Origin: Bacillota bacterium
GTDB taxonomy: Bacteria > Bacillota > Clostridia > Peptostreptococcales > Anaerovoracaceae
Assembly (NCBI GenBank): GCA_017459895.1
Contig: JAFUCA010000039.1
Location: 1 to 37,514, forward strand
Direction of reading: 5' to 3'
DNA: 37,514 bases
Below the pieces are notes generated by a model that made no database searches, was not told the origin of the DNA, and was given only the letters and a program-made list of their open reading frames with translations. The translations under genes were made by a program, and so were the position numbers. The stretch's first letter is position 1. Every line of letters starts with the position of its first letter. Positions 35,650 through 37,514 of this stretch are shown here, piece after piece.

Positions 35650-36510
35650 ATGAATTATCAGGACTTGATCGATATCATAGAGGAAATCGCCCCGACGGAG
35701 TGGTTTGAGGAGGAAGACAATTCCGGAATTCAGATCCACACGGGCAAGGAGGAGATCGACCGCGTACTGGTCTGTCTGGAGGTCAATGACGCGGTGCTGC
35801 AGGAAGCGCAGGACAAGGGCGCGGACATGATCATCACGCATCATCCGCTGCTGTTCCATCCGCTGCAGCGCATCACACCGGATACGCCGGTGGGAAGGTA
35901 CGCCCTTCACGCCATCGAGCAGGGCATCGATATCTATTCCTCGCATCTGGCGTTCGATGCGGCGGTTCATGGCAATAACATGTATCTGGCGGACCTGCTG
36001 CGGCTGCAGAATGTGGCCCGGCCCGAGGATGAGGACGAGGATGAAGATGAAGAGTATGATTTCGCCGGCATCGAATTTGATGGGGATGACGAGGACGACG
36101 CGTATGAATACGATCCGGACGAAGTAGGGAGCATCGGATTCCTTCCGAGGACTCTGAACTTCCGGGAGTTTCAGACCTATGTGGAGCGGTGCCTGAATCT
36201 GCCGCAGAATTACGTGCGCTGCGTGGACGGCGGAAGGGACGAGATCTGCAAGGTGGCGTTCTGCACCGGCGCCGGAGGGGACTACATCTATACGGCAGTC
36301 AGGGAAGGCTGTGATGCCTACATCACCGGCGATCTGAAGCTGCACGAGGCGCAGTATGCCAAGGCAATGGGACTTACCGTGATCGACGCCGGCCACTACG
36401 GTACGGAGAAGATCTTCACGGAGAACATGGCGGCGCAGCTTCGCGCAAAGGCTGGAGACGCTCTGGAGGTCATTGAGGCGGAGTCGAACACGAATCCGTA
36501 CACTCTGTGA
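35650..36510 (+). CDS. Nif3-like dinuclear metal protein with an acidic insert
   Basis: The 286-residue protein belongs to the Nif3/YqfO family (also annotated GTP cyclohydrolase 1 type 2). Metal ligands are visible in THHPLLFHP (H64, H65) and, near the C-terminus, in DAGHYGTEKI with the His and Glu. Between the two halves, residues 125-158 form an Asp/Glu-rich stretch (PEDEDEDEDEEYD...) in place of the usual structured domain linker. Function is uncertain across the family. It starts directly after the trmK stop with AAGGAG upstream. Confidence 0.92.
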   Translation: MNYQDLIDIIEEIAPTEWFEEEDNSGIQIHTGKEEIDRVLVCLEVNDAVLQEAQDKGADMIITHHPLLFHPLQRITPDTPVGRYALHAIEQGIDIYSSHLAFDAAVHGNNMYLADLLRLQNVARPEDEDEDEDEEYDFAGIEFDGDDEDDAYEYDPDEVGSIGFLPRTLNFREFQTYVERCLNLPQNYVRCVDGGRDEICKVAFCTGAGGDYIYTAVREGCDAYITGDLKLHEAQYAKAMGLTVIDAGHYGTEKIFTENMAAQLRAKAGDALEVIEAESNTNPYTL

Positions 36511-36541
36511 GGATGACAGAGCTGTCCATTTGTTAAGAATG

Positions 36542-36905
36542 CTTTGGGTAAGACAGACGGTCGCGCGCATCTTCGGGATGTGTGAGGAAAGTCCGGGCTC
36601 CGCAGGGCGAGGATGCCGGATAACGTCCGGCGTGGGTAACCATAGGGAAAGTGCAACAGAAACACACCGCCGAAACGGGTCATGCCGTGGTAAGGTTGAA
36701 ATCGTGAGGTAAGAGCTCACGGGGAGGTATGGTAACATATCTCTCGTGTAAACCCCATCCGGAGCAAGACCAAAAAGGGCATCAGGGCTTCGGCCTGGCG
36801 GCGGCCCGTCGCCGCCCGGAAGGTAGGTCGCTGGAGCCTGCTGGCAACAGCAGGTCGAGATAGATGATCGTCAGATACAGAACCCGGCTTACGTCTTGCC
36901 CAAAG
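36542..36905 (+). ncRNA. rnpB: RNase P RNA, class A
   Basis: The catalytic RNA that trims tRNA 5' ends is recognised from GAGGAAAGTCCGGGCTCC (about 36587-36604), GATAACG, GGGTAACCATAGGGAAAGTGCAACAGAAA (read in part, with the conserved ACAGAAA), GGTAAGAGCTCAC and the 3' AGATACAGAACCCGGCTTACG. The ends pair: CTTTGGGTAAGAC (36542-36554) with GTCTTGCCCAAAG (36893-36905), forming P1 over 13 bp with one G-U pair. A T7 run follows at once (36906-36912), so P1 plus T-run likely doubles as terminator. Exact mature ends are inferred. Confidence 0.95.
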
Positions 36906-36924
36906 TTTTTTTATGTGTTATAAT
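36896..36924 (+). promoter_or_regulatory. mscL promoter, overlapping the 3' end of rnpB
   Basis: The -10 TATAAT (36919-36924) is consensus. At 17 bp upstream lies TTGCCC (36896-36901), inside the 3' strand of the RNase P P1 stem. RNase P transcription would therefore run across this promoter. Confidence 0.75.
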
Positions 36925-36970
36925 ACGTTTCGGCAATTATTCAAATAAGTTATAGGAAGGATCTGATTTT

Positions 36971-37384
36971 ATGAAGAGTTTCATTAAGGAATTCAAGGAA
37001 TTCGCAATGCAGGGCAATGTGATGGATATGGCCGTCGGCATCATCATCGGTGCTGCGTTCACAGCCATCGTAACATCCCTTGTCGATGACATTCTGAACC
37101 CGATCATCGGTCTGTTTGTCGGCGACAACTTCGCGAACCTGGTTGCTAACTTCGCAGGTGTTGAGCTGGCCTACGGCAAGTTCATCATGGCAGTGATCAA
37201 CTTCATCATCGTTGCTCTGGTCATCTTCTGCATCATCAAGGCGATGAACAAGGCAACCAGCCTGAAGAAGACCGAGGAGCCGGAAGAAGCGCCGACCACC
37301 AAGGTCTGCCCGTTCTGCAAGTCCGAGATCGACATCGAAGCGACCAGATGCCCGCACTGCACATCCGAGCAGCCTGCGGAATAA
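36971..37384 (+). CDS. mscL: Large-conductance mechanosensitive channel with C-terminal zinc ribbon
   Basis: The 137-residue protein has the MscL N-terminal helix (MKSFIKEFKEFAMQGNVMDMA in part as FKEFAMQGNVMDM), TM1 about 18-40 and TM2 about 68-90, a pentameric channel that releases solutes on osmotic downshift. After residue 100 the usual C-terminal helix bundle is replaced or extended by a CPFC...CPHC zinc ribbon (C113, C116, C127, C130) connected by a charged linker. GGAAGG precedes the ATG at 36971. Codon use is of the AGA type. Confidence 0.95.
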   Translation: MKSFIKEFKEFAMQGNVMDMAVGIIIGAAFTAIVTSLVDDILNPIIGLFVGDNFANLVANFAGVELAYGKFIMAVINFIIVALVIFCIIKAMNKATSLKKTEEPEEAPTTKVCPFCKSEIDIEATRCPHCTSEQPAE

Positions 37385-37441
37385 TCGATTGCCGGATTTC
37401 CTGCGAGGGAATGCGGCGGACGACTTGACAATGCCAATGGC

Positions 37442-37460
37442 GGCGGGCCGAAGGCCCGCC
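37442..37460. terminator. GC-rich hairpin between mscL and the tRNA
   Basis: GGCGGGCC (37442-37449), loop GAA and GGCCCGCC (37453-37460) form a perfect 8-bp stem. No T-run follows, so it may be a weak terminator or another intergenic palindrome. Confidence 0.55.
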
Positions 37461-37466
37461 TCACAT

Positions 37467-37514
37467 GCGGATGTAGTTTATTGGTAAAACTCGAGCTTCC
37501 CAAGCTCGCGTCGA
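37467..37514 (+). tRNA. tRNA-Gly (anticodon CCC), truncated by the window end
   Basis: The 5' part folds as a tRNA: acceptor GCGGATG (37467-37473), TA, D stem GTTT/AAAC, anticodon stem CGAGC (37492-37496) / GCTCG (37504-37508) with loop TTCCCAA. The anticodon CCC at 37499-37501 gives Gly (codon GGG). The T arm and 3' acceptor strand lie beyond the window. Confidence 0.85.

Noticed and set aside
37425-37466. TTGACA at 37425-37430 as promoter of the tRNA-Gly
   Set aside because: No -10 hexamer lies at the right distance; the expected position falls in the GC hairpin.

Overview
The window reads as a chromosome segment of an anaerobic low-to-mid GC Firmicute of class Clostridia. Evidence is the LexA box of the GAAC-N4-GTTC type at recA, the dnaG-rpoD-trmK-nif3 macromolecular synthesis run, strong AGGAGG ribosome binding sites, TTGACA/TATAAT promoters with 17-bp spacers, and a 4-hydroxybutyrate fermentation cluster whose dehydratase keeps the iron-sulfur ligands and numbering of the Clostridium aminobutyricum enzyme. 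A member of the Anaerovoracaceae/Family XIII group is my best guess; this is inference. No phage, IS or CRISPR was found.

Layout. 1-1545: end of an unknown gene, a hairpin-rich spacer, and recA with an SOS promoter. 1649-9586: an aromatic amino acid operon (pheA, aroF, tyrA, aroA, aroC, a chorismate mutase-AroE-AroK fusion, then aroQ after a 400-bp palindrome array). A 32-residue leader peptide rich in Phe and Tyr codons, with a terminator and a competing antiterminator pairing, precedes it. aroB is absent. 9583-15343: small membrane protein, rplU, rpmA (no prp between them), obgE, an HD protein, and the TIGR03960/TIGR03936 radical-SAM pair. 15407-17585: comEA-like DNA receptor, deoD, and a second palindrome forest. 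17637-22953: rpsT (minus), then lepA, hemW, glpK and a NifU-like protein. 23031-27432: abfD, a small Cys-rich protein, abfT and abfH, which together convert 4-hydroxybutyrate/succinate semialdehyde carbon toward crotonyl-CoA. 27515-31760: a DtxR/MntR-type repressor (minus), a DUF975 membrane protein, an M16 peptidase, dut and a dGTPase-like protein. 31850-37514: dnaG, rpoD, trmK, a Nif3-like protein, the RNase P RNA, mscL with a zinc ribbon, and a truncated tRNA-Gly(CCC).

Four signals go beyond the gene list. (1) A complete-looking ribosome-mediated Phe/Tyr attenuator controls the aromatic operon. (2) Intergenic arrays of fixed-length palindromes occur: six units of exactly 39 bp in a 177-bp duplicated pattern, and three units of exactly 42 bp with different arms, plus further hairpins. 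(3) The 9-mer AAAGGCTGG/CCAGCCTTT occurs 16 times by my reading, in both orientations and several reading frames, sometimes as inverted pairs; it behaves like an uptake-type or other DNA-level signal, and a comEA gene lies in the same window. (4) Several genes have unusual architecture: a three-domain CM-AroE-AroK, a PheA with a chorismate-mutase remnant, an L27 without the cleavable N-terminus, an L21 with an acidic tail, and a Nif3 protein with an acidic insert.
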